A stretch of 60,762 nucleotides of DNA from Candidatus Omnitrophota bacterium (GTDB lineage Bacteria; Omnitrophota; Gorgyraeia; Duberdicusellales; 4484-171): NCBI GenBank assembly GCA_003154195.1, contig PMCS01000029.1:368960-429721 (forward strand). The letters run 5' to 3'. Shown here in pieces: positions 8,797-17,230 of this stretch; position 1 is the first letter of the stretch, and each line of letters starts with the position of its first letter. The notes below the pieces were generated by a model that did not search any database, was not told where the DNA came from, and was given only the letters and a program-made list of their open reading frames with translations. A program made the translations under genes and the position numbers.

Positions 8797-9345
8797 ATGA
8801 GGCCAACAAAGGATATTAAAAATGCCGCGGTAAAAACAACGCCGCGCACCGTTTCGGCCATGACCTTGACGGAATTAGCCGTAGTCATCGCGATTATCGT
8901 TATCATCAGCGCGGTGGCGGTTTTTTCTTCCTTGCAGATGTTTACCAGCACTACTTCCGCGGAAGTGCGCCAGATCGCCGGCGATATGATGGCGATAAGG
9001 CAAACTGCGATTAATGACCATCAGAACTATTGCGTGAGTTTTAACGCATTCAACTACACCATATATAATAACAGTTGTCCCGGCCTTGCGGCCAATCTTA
9101 CGGAGCGCCGGGCGATTTCGTCGTCATTTGTGGCATTTTACAATACGGCGGCTACTCCTGATCGCTGGGATCCGATATCTACCCCGATTAATATTACTTT
9201 TAACGCGTTTAGCAGTACGACCTTTGGCGGTACAATCGGCTGTCCGGGTGCGGCTACGACATGCAATGTGACTATCCACTACGGCGAGGAAGGCAAAACG
9301 ATTAATTTTAACGAAGATACCGGGTATATTAACGTAACGCTCTAA
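8797..9345 (+). CDS. GspH-like minor pseudopilin
   Basis: 182 residues. Prepilin-type N-terminus SA|MTLTELAVVIAIIVIISAVA: Glu is at +5, but +1 is Met instead of Phe and -1 is Ala. The downstream beta-rich domain with RQIAGDMMAIRQTAINDH fits GspH/FimT-type minor pseudopilins, which start or cap the pilus. No clear ribosome binding site precedes the ATG; the region upstream is repeat DNA. The stop codon is embedded in the left arm of a 14-bp inverted repeat. Confidence 0.75.
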   Translation: MRPTKDIKNAAVKTTPRTVSAMTLTELAVVIAIIVIISAVAVFSSLQMFTSTTSAEVRQIAGDMMAIRQTAINDHQNYCVSFNAFNYTIYNNSCPGLAANLTERRAISSSFVAFYNTAATPDRWDPISTPINITFNAFSSTTFGGTIGCPGAATTCNVTIHYGEEGKTINFNEDTGYINVTL

Positions 9346-9438
9346 CCGGAAAAATGCATTTGATATTTGGCCGCTCGCCTCTCGGCGCTCGCCTCACGGC
9401 GAAGCCGCGGGAAGCCGAGGGCCGGCATTTTTCCGGTT
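9344..9438 (+). repeat. 95-bp element with perfect 14-bp terminal inverted repeats
   Basis: AACCGGAAAAATGC (9344-9357) and its exact reverse complement (9425-9438) enclose palindromic GC-rich DNA (CGCTCGCCTC...GGCG). The same 14-bp ends occur at 28168/28207 with a different interior. The left arm overlaps the stop of the upstream gene. Confidence 0.8.
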
Positions 9439-9455
9439 CAACAGGGAGATCGCGC

Positions 9456-9863
9456 GTGTTTATTAAAACAATCTGCCGTTTCATAAAAAGCCTGAGTTTG
9501 ATCGAAGTATGCGTGGCGATCGCTCTATTGGCCATGGTGTTAGGCAGTATGGTCAGCCTTTTTGGCCAGGGGTTTATGGCCGGTAAAAAAACTAAGGACA
9601 AAGCTATCGTCTATAATTTATTAAGAGAAGAATTGGAGAATAAAAGTACCAAGAGCCTGTTTCCCTTGACTTCTTCGGACAACATAAGTTGGGGCAATGT
9701 AACCGGTTTTCCCGGGTTCGCGCGACAGGTCAATTGCAGCGCCTACCCCGGCTACCCCAGTAATTTATCCATGATTAACGTTACAGTCGGGTGGGAGTGT
9801 AACGCGACCGGAGGAAACTGTAGTAAAAATATGACGGTAAGAACGCTTCAGGCCATCTATTGA
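9456..9863 (+). CDS. GspI/PilV-like minor pseudopilin
   Basis: About 135 residues from GTG 9456, which has GGGAG seven bases upstream; an earlier in-frame ATG at 9354 lies inside the repeat and is rejected. The N-terminus is IKS|LSLIEVCVAIALLAMVL, with Glu at +5 but Leu at +1 and Ser at -1, so processing is non-canonical. The helix continues into YNLLREELENKS, as in GspI/PilV subunits, and ends in a small cysteine-containing domain. Confidence 0.75.
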   Translation: MFIKTICRFIKSLSLIEVCVAIALLAMVLGSMVSLFGQGFMAGKKTKDKAIVYNLLREELENKSTKSLFPLTSSDNISWGNVTGFPGFARQVNCSAYPGYPSNLSMINVTVGWECNATGGNCSKNMTVRTLQAIY

Positions 9864-9869
9864 GTCATT

Positions 9870-9993
9870 TAATGAGACTTCACCGATAATGAAACTTGCC
9901 CGGTACTCCGGGCTTAGTTGAATTATCAAGCGCGAAGCGCTCGCCTCGCTTCGCGAGTCGAAGCGGGCGCCGGACGAGGCGGTAGTCGAATTA
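9870..9993 (+). repeat. 59-bp family element interrupted by a nested 39-bp sibling
   Basis: Outer ends TAATGAGACTTCACC (9870) and GGTAGTCGAATTA (ending 9993) belong to the 59-bp family. Inside, at 9887-9925, is a complete 39-bp palindrome TAATGAAACT...AGTTGAATTA, followed by extra GCGAAGCGC and TCGCTTCGCGA hairpins. The nesting implies insertion of one element into another. Confidence 0.75.
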
Positions 9994-10080
9994 TCCCTGA
10001 AGGGGGTTTGTTGCGCAAAAAATGAAGGGCATCCGCTGGCGCGGATGAGTAAAGAGGGGAGAGAAAGAATTAAGAATAAT

Positions 10081-10671
10081 ATGCAGAAAAAAAGAATACA
10101 AAGATCAAGGGCGGGGTTTACGCTCGTCGAAATAATTATAGCGATGACGGTATTTGCCATTATTATGACCAGCGCGAGCTCGGTTTTTTACCTTATGCAT
10201 GATTCCTGGCGCCGGCAAAAAAATATCTGGGATATGCTTAATGACGCGCAATGGGCGATGGAGTTTATGGCCAATGAGATAAGAAGCGGCAGCGCGGATA
10301 CGGTAGTTAATGAAACTTGCAGCGGTTCGCCGTGCAGTGGTTCGCAGAAAGCAGTAAACATAAAGTTTGTTGCGTATCCCGGCGGCAATACGGTGAGATA
10401 TTGGAGGGGCGACGGAACTGTGTTGGGTGAGGCTAACGTTCTATACAGAGGTATCGGAAATAATTTTAATAATGCCGTGGCCAACGCAGACATGATGGCG
10501 CGGTTTATCGCCAATGATGCCAGCAACGGTTCGGCATACGACGTATTCAGCCCGCAAGGTTCCGGCGGGATCTATACGATTACTTTAGTGACAAGGCCAA
10601 AACCTAATAAATTGGATGCCAAGGGTAACCGCAGTTTTACTTTAAGAACACAAATCAGGCCGAGGAATTAA
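10081..10671 (+). CDS. GspJ/PilW-like minor pseudopilin
   Basis: 196 residues from ATG 10081. This is the only subunit here with a fully canonical cleavage site, RAG|FTLVEIIIAMTVFAIIMTSA. The following YLMHDSWRRQKNIWDMLNDAQWAMEFMANEIR matches the long helix of GspJ/PilW minor pseudopilins. ATG 10045 is an alternative, but neither start has a well-spaced ribosome binding site. The next gene starts one base after the stop, so the two are coupled. Confidence 0.8.
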   Translation: MQKKRIQRSRAGFTLVEIIIAMTVFAIIMTSASSVFYLMHDSWRRQKNIWDMLNDAQWAMEFMANEIRSGSADTVVNETCSGSPCSGSQKAVNIKFVAYPGGNTVRYWRGDGTVLGEANVLYRGIGNNFNNAVANADMMARFIANDASNGSAYDVFSPQGSGGIYTITLVTRPKPNKLDAKGNRSFTLRTQIRPRN

Positions 10672-10672
10672 G

Positions 10673-11083
10673 ATGAAAAAATGCCAGGTTCTACTCTTTG
10701 TTTTTCTCCTTATTTCCATTGTTTCGATTTTGGGCGTTGGTTTGGCTAACATGTGGCAGGCGCAATTTACCACGCAAGGTTTTAACAAGGACAGCCTCAC
10801 CGCTTTTTATCTGGCTCAAGCCGGCCTGGAAAAAGGTAAGGCGTGGGTAAAGGATCATCGAGGCGTTGTTTCTAATTCTAGCGTGTGGGATAGTAATATT
10901 ACCGGCGGCCGGTTTAGGTTCGACGTAACCACACCAGTCAGCAATAGGCTGGTTATAGGAACGGGCCAGGCTAATGATAGTTCCGGCAGGATTTTAGCGC
11001 AAAGGATGGTAAACGCGACGGTAAATCTCGGTGCTTCCTCTCCAAATGAAGCGGTTGTGGGCGGTTCTTGGCAGGAACAATAA
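10673..11083 (+). CDS. PilX/GspK-like pilus assembly protein
   Basis: 136 residues. Short N-terminus, then one membrane helix (KCQVLLFVFLLISIVSILGVGLA, given in part), then LTAFYLAQAGLEKGKAWV, the helix typical of PilX/GspK minor components. The C-terminal VVGGSWQEQ resembles the natural end of PilX proteins (xPGSWxE), so the gene looks complete even though a mobile element lies 24 bases downstream. GAGG precedes the start. Confidence 0.75.
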   Translation: MKKCQVLLFVFLLISIVSILGVGLANMWQAQFTTQGFNKDSLTAFYLAQAGLEKGKAWVKDHRGVVSNSSVWDSNITGGRFRFDVTTPVSNRLVIGTGQANDSSGRILAQRMVNATVNLGASSPNEAVVGGSWQEQ

Positions 11084-11107
11084 CGAGAATAGACTAAACA
11101 ACGTAGA

Positions 11108-11678
11108 CAAGACGTTCTATTCAACCCCATATATTACAATCCATTACCATATATTGGTAGAGCTTGAACAACCAGAAATAATTTCTTCGGTTATGTCCGG
11201 CATCGCCCGCGCTTATTCTTGTTACCACCATAGAGCGCATAAGACCGCAGGATACCTCTGGCAAGGAAGATTTAAAAGCCAGCCAATAGAACAGGAGTTA
11301 TATTTATCAGCCTGCGGCAGATATATTGAACGCAATCCAGTCAAAGTTTCGATTGTTTCTAACGCATGGGAATACGATTATTCCAGCGCAAAGTTTTATG
11401 TATTGGGTCAGACTGATAGTTTAACTACCCAAAATCCGTTATTTGAAGTTTTGCCGATACTCCTGAAAGCCGGCAGGAATACTATAAGGAATATTTACAA
11501 ACATTTAATAAAGAAGAAGACGGTTACTTTGAGAACCTTGAATATCCTTGCGGATCAGTTGAATTTATAAAACGTTTGTATAAAGAAAAAGGACATTTCT
11601 TTCCCAGAAGACAAGGAAGAATACGAAATAATTGATTTGCAATATACTGGTTGCTAAGGGGTTGAATAGAACGTCTTG
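11108..11678 (+). mobile_element. decayed RAYT-type element with perfect 21-bp terminal inverted repeats
   Basis: Bases 11108-11128 (CAAGACGTTC...) are an exact reverse complement of 11658-11678 (...GAACGTCTTG), 21 of 21 bases. The 571-bp unit contains a truncated, frameshifted Y1 transposase. It lies between two pilus genes without breaking either. Confidence 0.85.
11129..11635 (+). pseudogene. Y1/HUH transposase remnant, truncated and frameshifted
   Basis: The N-terminal third is missing; sequence resumes at HYHILVELEQPEIISSVMSG, with an HxH where HUH enzymes have their metal site. It continues with HKTAGYLWQGRFKSQPI and CGRYIERNPVKVSIV, all hallmarks of REP-associated transposases. Around 11470 the frame shifts: the C-terminal part (RQEYYKEYLQTFNKEED...GSVEFIKRLYKEKG) continues in another frame to 11635. 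It is a different lineage from the intact transposase at 4336. Confidence 0.8.
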
Positions 11679-11736
11679 TTATGAAGGAATTATTGGAAAA
11701 ATCGAAAAGAATTTATCTTATTTTTGAAAAATAAAG

Positions 11737-11749
11737 TATAATAAACTAT
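11737..11749 (+). promoter_or_regulatory. -10 element directly before the pilC/gspF start
   Basis: TATAAT at 11737-11742 is followed by seven bases and then ATG 11750; the -35 region is weak. No ribosome binding site fits, so a leaderless transcript is likely. Confidence 0.45.
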
Positions 11750-12964
11750 ATGTCACAGCGATACGCTTATACCGCTAAGGATATGAGAGGAAAAATCATT
11801 AAAGGCTTTTTAAACGCCGAAACGGAAGTGGATTTGTCCAATAAAATCTCCAACATGGGCTATTTTATGACCGGTTTTAAATTAGCCCAGGGCGGTGACG
11901 TTCAATCCGCCCGGTTTAAGACTTATCGGATGAATTCCCGGGAAGTGCTTCAGTTTACCTTTCAGCTGAATACTCTGATTGACGCCGGTTTGCCGTTGTT
12001 GGAAGGGCTGAGGGATTTAGTGCAATCCACGTCCGAAGAACGAGTAAAGAGAGTTCTTGAGGATATCCGTTACCGTATCGAAAGCGGAGGCTCTTTAAAA
12101 GACTCGCTCAGCTTGCACCCGCATAGTTTCAGCAAACTTTATACAGCGATTGTCGGCGCCGGCGAAGCCACCGGTAAATTGCCCCAGGCTTTAAACGATT
12201 TGTCGGATCTTCTGGAATGGCAGATGGAGTTAGGAGCGAAAATCAAAGAAGCCGCCACGTACCCGGTTATATTATTTACCGTTATGATCGGGGTAGTCAC
12301 GATACTGGTGGTAAAAGTCATCCCGATGTTTAAGCCTATTTTTGACCAGGCGGATGTGGCATTACCCTTGCCGACCCAGTTTCTTCTGAACTTCAGCGAA
12401 GTGATGCGCACGCGGTGGTATTATTTTATCGCCGTCGGCGCGGCTATTTTCGGCGCTTCGGTGGTATTAAAAACTTTCGAAAAGGGCCGTTTTCTTTTGG
12501 ATACCATAAAATTAAAGCTTCCTCTTTTCGGAGGGCTTATCCGCAAAATCGCCCTTTCCCGTTTTACCCATACTTTCGCTTTATGTTTTCGCGCGGGGAT
12601 TAACTTGCTCAGTTGTCTTGATATTTCCAAAGATACCTGCTCTAATTTACGTATCGAAAAGGCGATAGGCAAAGCGAGGGATTCGGTCAACGTGGGAGAA
12701 AAATTAGCCGGTTCTTTGCAGGCGACCGGCGAATTTCCCGTGATGGTCGTCCGGATGATCGGCGTAGGCGAGCAATCCGGCGCGTTGGTCAATACTTTGA
12801 CTAAAGTCGCCGGTTTTTACGACAAGGAAGTAGCGTCGACCATAAAAAAAATATTTTCCTTATTTGAGCCGATCATGATTGTGATTATGGGCGTAATCGT
12901 GGGTGGTATAGCTTTTGCCATATTTTTACCGATTTTCAAAATGTCGCAGATGGTGGGTGGATAA
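11750..12964 (+). CDS. pilC: PilC/GspF inner-membrane platform protein
   Basis: 404 residues, normal length for the family. Two T2SF domains: the first contains LNTLIDAGLPLLEGLRDL and AIVGAGEATGKLPQALNDL, the second RFTHTFALCFRAGINLLSCLD and MIGVGEQSGALVNTL. Three membrane helices lie near residues 165-190, 220-240 and 370-395. The protein couples the cytoplasmic assembly ATPase to pilus or pseudopilus extrusion. That ATPase (PilB/GspE) is not in this window. Its own -10 box after the transposon remnant suggests a transcript separate from the pseudopilins. Confidence 0.93.
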   Translation: MSQRYAYTAKDMRGKIIKGFLNAETEVDLSNKISNMGYFMTGFKLAQGGDVQSARFKTYRMNSREVLQFTFQLNTLIDAGLPLLEGLRDLVQSTSEERVKRVLEDIRYRIESGGSLKDSLSLHPHSFSKLYTAIVGAGEATGKLPQALNDLSDLLEWQMELGAKIKEAATYPVILFTVMIGVVTILVVKVIPMFKPIFDQADVALPLPTQFLLNFSEVMRTRWYYFIAVGAAIFGASVVLKTFEKGRFLLDTIKLKLPLFGGLIRKIALSRFTHTFALCFRAGINLLSCLDISKDTCSNLRIEKAIGKARDSVNVGEKLAGSLQATGEFPVMVVRMIGVGEQSGALVNTLTKVAGFYDKEVASTIKKIFSLFEPIMIVIMGVIVGGIAFAIFLPIFKMSQMVGG

Positions 12965-12965
12965 C

Positions 12966-13095
12966 TTAAAAAAATAAGGTTAGGGTTAAGGCTACGAAGC
13001 CGGTGTGGGTAAAGGCAATGGTCAAGGCTGGCGCAAATTTAATAAAGCCATAACCTTAGCCATAACCCATACGGGTTTCTTTACCATTGCCCCGG
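12966..13095 (+). repeat. long imperfect hairpin of GGTTAGGG-like hexamers
   Basis: The left arm is G/A-rich (GGTTAGGGTTAAGGCTACG, then GTGGGTAAAGGCAATGG); the right arm is the C/T-rich complement (AGCCATAACCTTAGCC, CTTTACCATTGCCCCGGCC). Similar hairpins occur at 26446 and 48073. This gap between pilC and pilM holds nothing else. Confidence 0.7.
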
Positions 13096-13115
13096 CCGTT
13101 TTTAATTAAAACATT

Positions 13116-14900
13116 ATGCCTTCATACATCGGAATAGATATCGGCACGCGCTATGTAAAAGTTGTTCAACTGGAAGTTGACAAGAAAAAATATTTTTTGA
13201 AGAACGCTTTTCTCTTTCCTTCTCCGTATGCTAAAGGCACGACCGGCAAAACAATCGAACCGAAAGAGTTTTTTTCCAAAATTACCGGGATTATTCCCGA
13301 AAAAGTTATCAGAAGCTCTTCCCTCGGCGTGAATATCCCTTCTTCTTTGATTAATGTCGCGGTGGTCAACCTTCCCCGGATGTCCCATAAAGAACTCGAA
13401 ATAGCGGCAATCGCGGAGGCAAAGCGCAAGATTGTTCCCACCCCGGGGCCCAACAGTATTTTTGAATACATGAATTTAGGGGAAGTTGCCGTTGACAAAG
13501 TGGCACAGGCGGAAGTCCTGGTAATAAAAACAGAAAAAAGCTATATCGAAGAAGTTTTGAATGTCTTTAATACGCTGGGCGATACCTACCTTTCCCTGAT
13601 CAGCCCCAATTGTTACACCGCGCTTAATTTTTTTCCTCAAACCTCGCCGGTATATCAGGAGGATGCCGCCTTTGTCAATCTTGGTTATGATTCTATCGAT
13701 ATTACTATCGCTAAAAAAGGTAATTTGAATTTTTATCGCAATATTAAACTCGGCTTGAAGGATATCGTCGCCCATATCGCGGCGCCTTTAAATATAAATA
13801 ACGAGGAAGCCGAAAAAATAATACTGAGCGACGGCGTTCCCGCCGTCGAGCTCGATATTAAAGATAAAGTCAGGGTAGCGGAAGAAATAATGCGGCAAAA
13901 ATATGAGGTGGACAATGCCGCTTCGCCGGCCGGAATCAACCTTCTGGAATTGCGGATGCTCTGGGAAACGGAAATTGAAAGGATCGCGCAAGAAGTAAGG
14001 CGGACCCTTATCTATTATAAAGAACAAACCAAAGGCGGAAGGGTTGATAATTTTCTTTTCTTCGGCGGCGGTTCAAAAATAAAAGGCCTGGTTAATGTTT
14101 TAGCCGACAGCGTAGGTGGAAAATGCGAGACAATCTCACCGTTCCAGCGGTTTGAGCTGAGCGAACAGCAAAAACGGGACCTACAGGAAAAAGATACTTT
14201 ATTCGCGAGCGCCGCGGCAATGGTATTAACCCTTCTTCTGGTCGGCAAAAAAGAACGAGTCATCAATTTTTTACCGCCGGCGCTTAAAAAACGTAAACTT
14301 TTTATCAAGCAGCAGGTTACCTGGATAACTTTGATTGTGGTCGCTACCTCTGTTTTATTCCTGGCCTGGTTGAATATTCTTATCGCCAATAATATTCTTA
14401 GCCGGTCGATTGAAAGAATAAATAACGAAATGAAAAAAAGCGAGGACGTGATAAAAAGGCTTGATGAATTACGCTCGGCAAAAGATAATATCGAAAAAAA
14501 ATCGTCAAGAGTCGGCGATATAATCGCTAAAAAAATAGATACGGCGGCAATTTTGGAGGAAATAAGCCGCATTGTTCCTTCCGAAAACCTGATTCATAAT
14601 TTTTCTTTGGACGCAGCGGCGGCCCCGGGGAAAGAAGCCACGGCCGTCAAATATAAGATGTCCCTGGATGTTTCTTGCGTCGCTGATTACGAAGAAGCGC
14701 AGAAAATATCGGCCAAGCTGCAGAGCATGCTATCCGCGAGCAATTATTTTAAAAATGTAATATTGAATTTTCCCGAATTGGAAAGGATGAGTTTAATCGT
14801 TATTAAAAACAACGATGATGTCGCGTTGACGGAAAAGAAAGAGAGAAGTTTTAGCTTAAGCGCCGATATCGCGAAAGGGGATAAGGGTGTTGCCCCATGA
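13116..14900 (+). CDS. PilM-PilN fusion, type IV pilus inner-membrane assembly protein
   Basis: 594 residues. Residues 1-370 are PilM, an actin-like ATPase: GIDIGTRYVKVVQL, then FFGGGSKIKGLVNVLADSVGG. The segment VINFLPPALKKRK (about 385) is the N-terminal signature of PilN, followed by one membrane helix (about 400-425), a coiled coil (IERINNEMKKSEDVIKRLDE) and the periplasmic PilN domain. PilM normally binds the cytoplasmic tail of PilN as two separate proteins; here they are one chain. The PilO gene overlaps by four bases, completing the alignment complex. Confidence 0.85.
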   Translation: MPSYIGIDIGTRYVKVVQLEVDKKKYFLKNAFLFPSPYAKGTTGKTIEPKEFFSKITGIIPEKVIRSSSLGVNIPSSLINVAVVNLPRMSHKELEIAAIAEAKRKIVPTPGPNSIFEYMNLGEVAVDKVAQAEVLVIKTEKSYIEEVLNVFNTLGDTYLSLISPNCYTALNFFPQTSPVYQEDAAFVNLGYDSIDITIAKKGNLNFYRNIKLGLKDIVAHIAAPLNINNEEAEKIILSDGVPAVELDIKDKVRVAEEIMRQKYEVDNAASPAGINLLELRMLWETEIERIAQEVRRTLIYYKEQTKGGRVDNFLFFGGGSKIKGLVNVLADSVGGKCETISPFQRFELSEQQKRDLQEKDTLFASAAAMVLTLLLVGKKERVINFLPPALKKRKLFIKQQVTWITLIVVATSVLFLAWLNILIANNILSRSIERINNEMKKSEDVIKRLDELRSAKDNIEKKSSRVGDIIAKKIDTAAILEEISRIVPSENLIHNFSLDAAAAPGKEATAVKYKMSLDVSCVADYEEAQKISAKLQSMLSASNYFKNVILNFPELERMSLIVIKNNDDVALTEKKERSFSLSADIAKGDKGVAP

Positions 14901-15472
14901 AAAGCTTTAAACAAATACTGATCATTGCCGGTTTGTTCTTTTTGGTATTCGGCGTCTTATTTTTTATGGAGTTTCGCAAAAATTCAAATTTAAAAGCAGA
15001 GCTTGAGACAAAAACCGCCAGGATCGTTGAAGCCAAAGAGGCCAAAAGTAAAACAGAAAAACTACAATCGGAAATTTCCGAACTTCACAACATCATGGTC
15101 AGGATAGAAGAAAAAATTCCGCAGGATGAAGGTATACCTTTAGATTTGATGAGAAAAATTTCCCTTTTGGCCGATAATCTTGGTTTTAAGAAAATAGAGT
15201 ACCAATATCTTGCGAAAAGCGGAGGTATAACGCAGGTCAAGGTAAGCGCCGGGAATGACTTGGTTCCTTCTGCCGGTTCGGAGGCTAAGCCTTTACGCAT
15301 CGCGATGAGTTTTGAATGCCAGTTCACCAAGCTGGCCGTTTTTTTAAGAAATATTTCAAAACTGGAACGGCTGGTTTTGCTCGAAAAATTAACCGTGGCG
15401 CGTGTGCCGGAGATAAACCCGCGCCAAAGGGTGAGCCTGGAATTGACGACGTATACGTTTGTGAATAAATAA
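14897..15472 (+). CDS. pilO: PilO-like pilus alignment protein
   Basis: 191 residues. One N-terminal membrane helix (residues 8-26), a coiled coil rich in Lys and Glu (EAKEAKSKTEKLQSEISEL), then a small alpha-beta domain with KKIEYQYLAKSG and FTKLAVFLRNISKLERLVLL, the PilO/GspM-type ferredoxin-like fold. It pairs with the PilN half of the upstream fusion in the periplasm. Start overlaps the upstream stop. Confidence 0.8.
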   Translation: MKSFKQILIIAGLFFLVFGVLFFMEFRKNSNLKAELETKTARIVEAKEAKSKTEKLQSEISELHNIMVRIEEKIPQDEGIPLDLMRKISLLADNLGFKKIEYQYLAKSGGITQVKVSAGNDLVPSAGSEAKPLRIAMSFECQFTKLAVFLRNISKLERLVLLEKLTVARVPEINPRQRVSLELTTYTFVNK

Positions 15473-15534
15473 TTTTCACTGGATAAGTTTCTCCGGGTGA
15501 AAACTATTTTGGATAGAGATAAATTGCAATATAG

Positions 15535-15657
15535 AAATCACCAATGAAGCATTTTTCCGGTTAGGGTGATTTTTATTAATGAGACTTCACCAAGCACGAT
15601 CCCGAAGGGCGAAGTGGGAGGTGGTAGTCGAATTATTGCGCAGCAAAAAATAAAAAT
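15535..15657 (+). repeat. 59-bp element (15577-15635) and start-proximal hairpin
   Basis: The element runs from TAATGAGACTTCACC to GGTGGTAGTCGAATTA. Both the GACT/AGTC and CACC/GGTG stems are paired; the tip is CCCGAAGGG. It is followed at once by TTGCGCAGCAAAAAATAA and the ATG of the next gene, with no ribosome binding site. Upstream (15535-15573) AAATCACC/GGGTGATTT encloses a half copy of the GCATTTTTCCGGTT arm. Confidence 0.8.
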
Positions 15658-16755
15658 ATGGGCGACCAAATAAATATTTTTGAAAATATTCTGCAGTATT
15701 ATCTACGAATAAGTTTAGCCTTGCGCTTTGATATTTGCACCTGTCCCCGGTGCCGGGAAGCGATGATGAAATGCCTTTTGTCTAAATTTACGCCGGTATA
15801 TATCGATCCTCATAGCTCCGACTTGCGAACAGCCGAGCGCGAAATTGTAAAGAAGCATTGGCAGCTTATCTTCGACGAAGTTACCAAGGCGTTGGAATAT
15901 GTAAGCAAAAATCCGCCGCACGCCGCCGATGATAATAAGGAAGAAGCATTTGCTAATTTACTTCTTAAAATAAAAGAAGACCGCGGCGTAGATTTCACCT
16001 GGTATCATCCCGCGCTGTTAAAAAGAAGAATCGCCCTGCGGTTGATCGCGAAAAAAGTAGATTCATATATTGAATACCGCAAGGTTTTAGCCAATGACCC
16101 CGTCGAATATGAAAAACTTTTCGAAGTTCTTACCATCAACGTATCGGAATTTTTCAGGGATATCGAGGTGTGGGCAACAATTAAAATAATTTTAGAGGCG
16201 ATGGTCGAAGAAAACAGCGCAAAAGGCGAGCCGATTGTTATCTGGAGTGCCGGTTGCGCCTTGGGTGAAGAGCCGTATTCTTTAGCCATCCTTTGCCGCC
16301 AGATCGGCCAGATCGGCGTTCCGGTTAAGATTTATGCTACCGATATTGATAAAGATTGTTTGCAGAGAGCGCAGCAGGGGTGTTATGACGCTTTGGGAAT
16401 CGATAAAACGCAGAATATCCTTAAAAATTATTTTAGTTTCGATTTTTTAGATTATTTCGAAAAAAAGGATAATAAGTATTGGATAAAAGATGAAATTAAA
16501 AAGATGGTGGAATTTTCTTATCTTGATTTGACCGGCAAGGATTATCTGCACGACATCAATCTTATCATATGCCGGAATGTATTTATCTATTTTACCAAAC
16601 CGTTGCAGGAGAAGATTCTCGACCAGTTTTACCACTCGCTTGCGGATAAGGGGTATTTAATCATCGGCAAGAACGAAACTCTGGTTTACGAAGCCAGGCT
16701 TGTTTTTAAAGAGATAGATCTTCACGGCCGAGTTTACCAGAAGATAAAAATATAA
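15658..16755 (+). CDS. cheR: ComFB-CheR fusion: chemotaxis methyltransferase with N-terminal ComFB-like domain
   Basis: 365 residues. Residues 1-90 resemble the stand-alone ComFB protein encoded at 20663: C-x-C-x-x-C at 27/29/32 (ICTCPRC), FTPVYIDP and FDEVTKALEYV align with LCKCDKC, LSPKYVVT and LKEVTKAIEFV. Residues 110-365 are CheR: helical N-lobe (YHPALLKRRIALRL), NVSEFFRD, SAM site WSAGCALGEEPYSLA, ICRNVFIYF. CheR methylates receptor glutamates. ComFB-family proteins were recently described as cyclic-dinucleotide receptors, so receptor adaptation could respond to c-di-GMP or c-di-AMP; that link is inference. Confidence 0.88.
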   Translation: MGDQINIFENILQYYLRISLALRFDICTCPRCREAMMKCLLSKFTPVYIDPHSSDLRTAEREIVKKHWQLIFDEVTKALEYVSKNPPHAADDNKEEAFANLLLKIKEDRGVDFTWYHPALLKRRIALRLIAKKVDSYIEYRKVLANDPVEYEKLFEVLTINVSEFFRDIEVWATIKIILEAMVEENSAKGEPIVIWSAGCALGEEPYSLAILCRQIGQIGVPVKIYATDIDKDCLQRAQQGCYDALGIDKTQNILKNYFSFDFLDYFEKKDNKYWIKDEIKKMVEFSYLDLTGKDYLHDINLIICRNVFIYFTKPLQEKILDQFYHSLADKGYLIIGKNETLVYEARLVFKEIDLHGRVYQKIKI

Positions 16756-16950
16756 TGAGACTTAGATTTTCTTTCCGCCTGTGGCGGAACTTCGCTTGCG
16801 CTACGCAAGCTCGAAGAGCGAAGAGAAAATCTGTAGCCGAATTTCCCGCCTGCATTTCACTCGGCGGGATTCCGCTTCCTTGATATAGCCATTATAGGGA
16901 GGCGGTAAACCCCCAAAAGGGGTAATGAGCTCGAGGCTTAGTTTTATTAT
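16753..16950 (+). repeat. stop-codon palindromic element and satellites
   Basis: TAATGAGACTTAGATTTTCT starts with the TAA stop of cheR; AGAAAATCTGTAGCCGAATTT closes it at 16844. Between them is an insert with CCGCCTGTGGCGG and TTGCGCTACGCAAG hairpins. A CCCGCC...GGCGGG unit and TAATGAGCTCGAGGCTTA follow. Confidence 0.75.
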
Positions 16951-16970
16951 CCGTAATGGTAAAATAATCC

Positions 16971-17230
16971 TTGATGTATTCAAGGTATGCTATAAAATAA
17001 TTTAGTAAAAAAGTTTTGGTGCCGGTTTATCCATGCACCAGAAGACTGCGCTTGTTCACCGCTGATAGCGGGATGCCGCCAAGGGCGGTAGGGCTTCATT
17101 TGTCTAAATATTTGCAATTTTTCGTAATCGGTTATCCGCGCGGCGGTAAATTTTTTGTTCTGCAAAAAATTTACCGAACGGGTAATTTTTTATTTTTTGC
17201 GAAACGAAAAGTAAAAATAAAAAAGGGGTT
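16971..17230 (+). promoter_or_regulatory. promoter and structured leader of the cheY-cheC-cheA operon
   Basis: TTGATG (16971-16976), 16-base spacer, TAAAAT (16993-16998). The roughly 225-base leader contains CCGCCAAGGGCGG and a perfect 14-bp hairpin CGGTAAATTTTTTG/CAAAAAATTTACCG (17144-17176), then an A-rich stretch and GGGG before the tandem ATGATG start. Confidence 0.55.

Noticed and set aside
11031-11107. Transposase reading frame beginning inside the PilX-like gene
   Set aside because: This is chance open frame. The mobile element starts at its inverted repeat at 11108.
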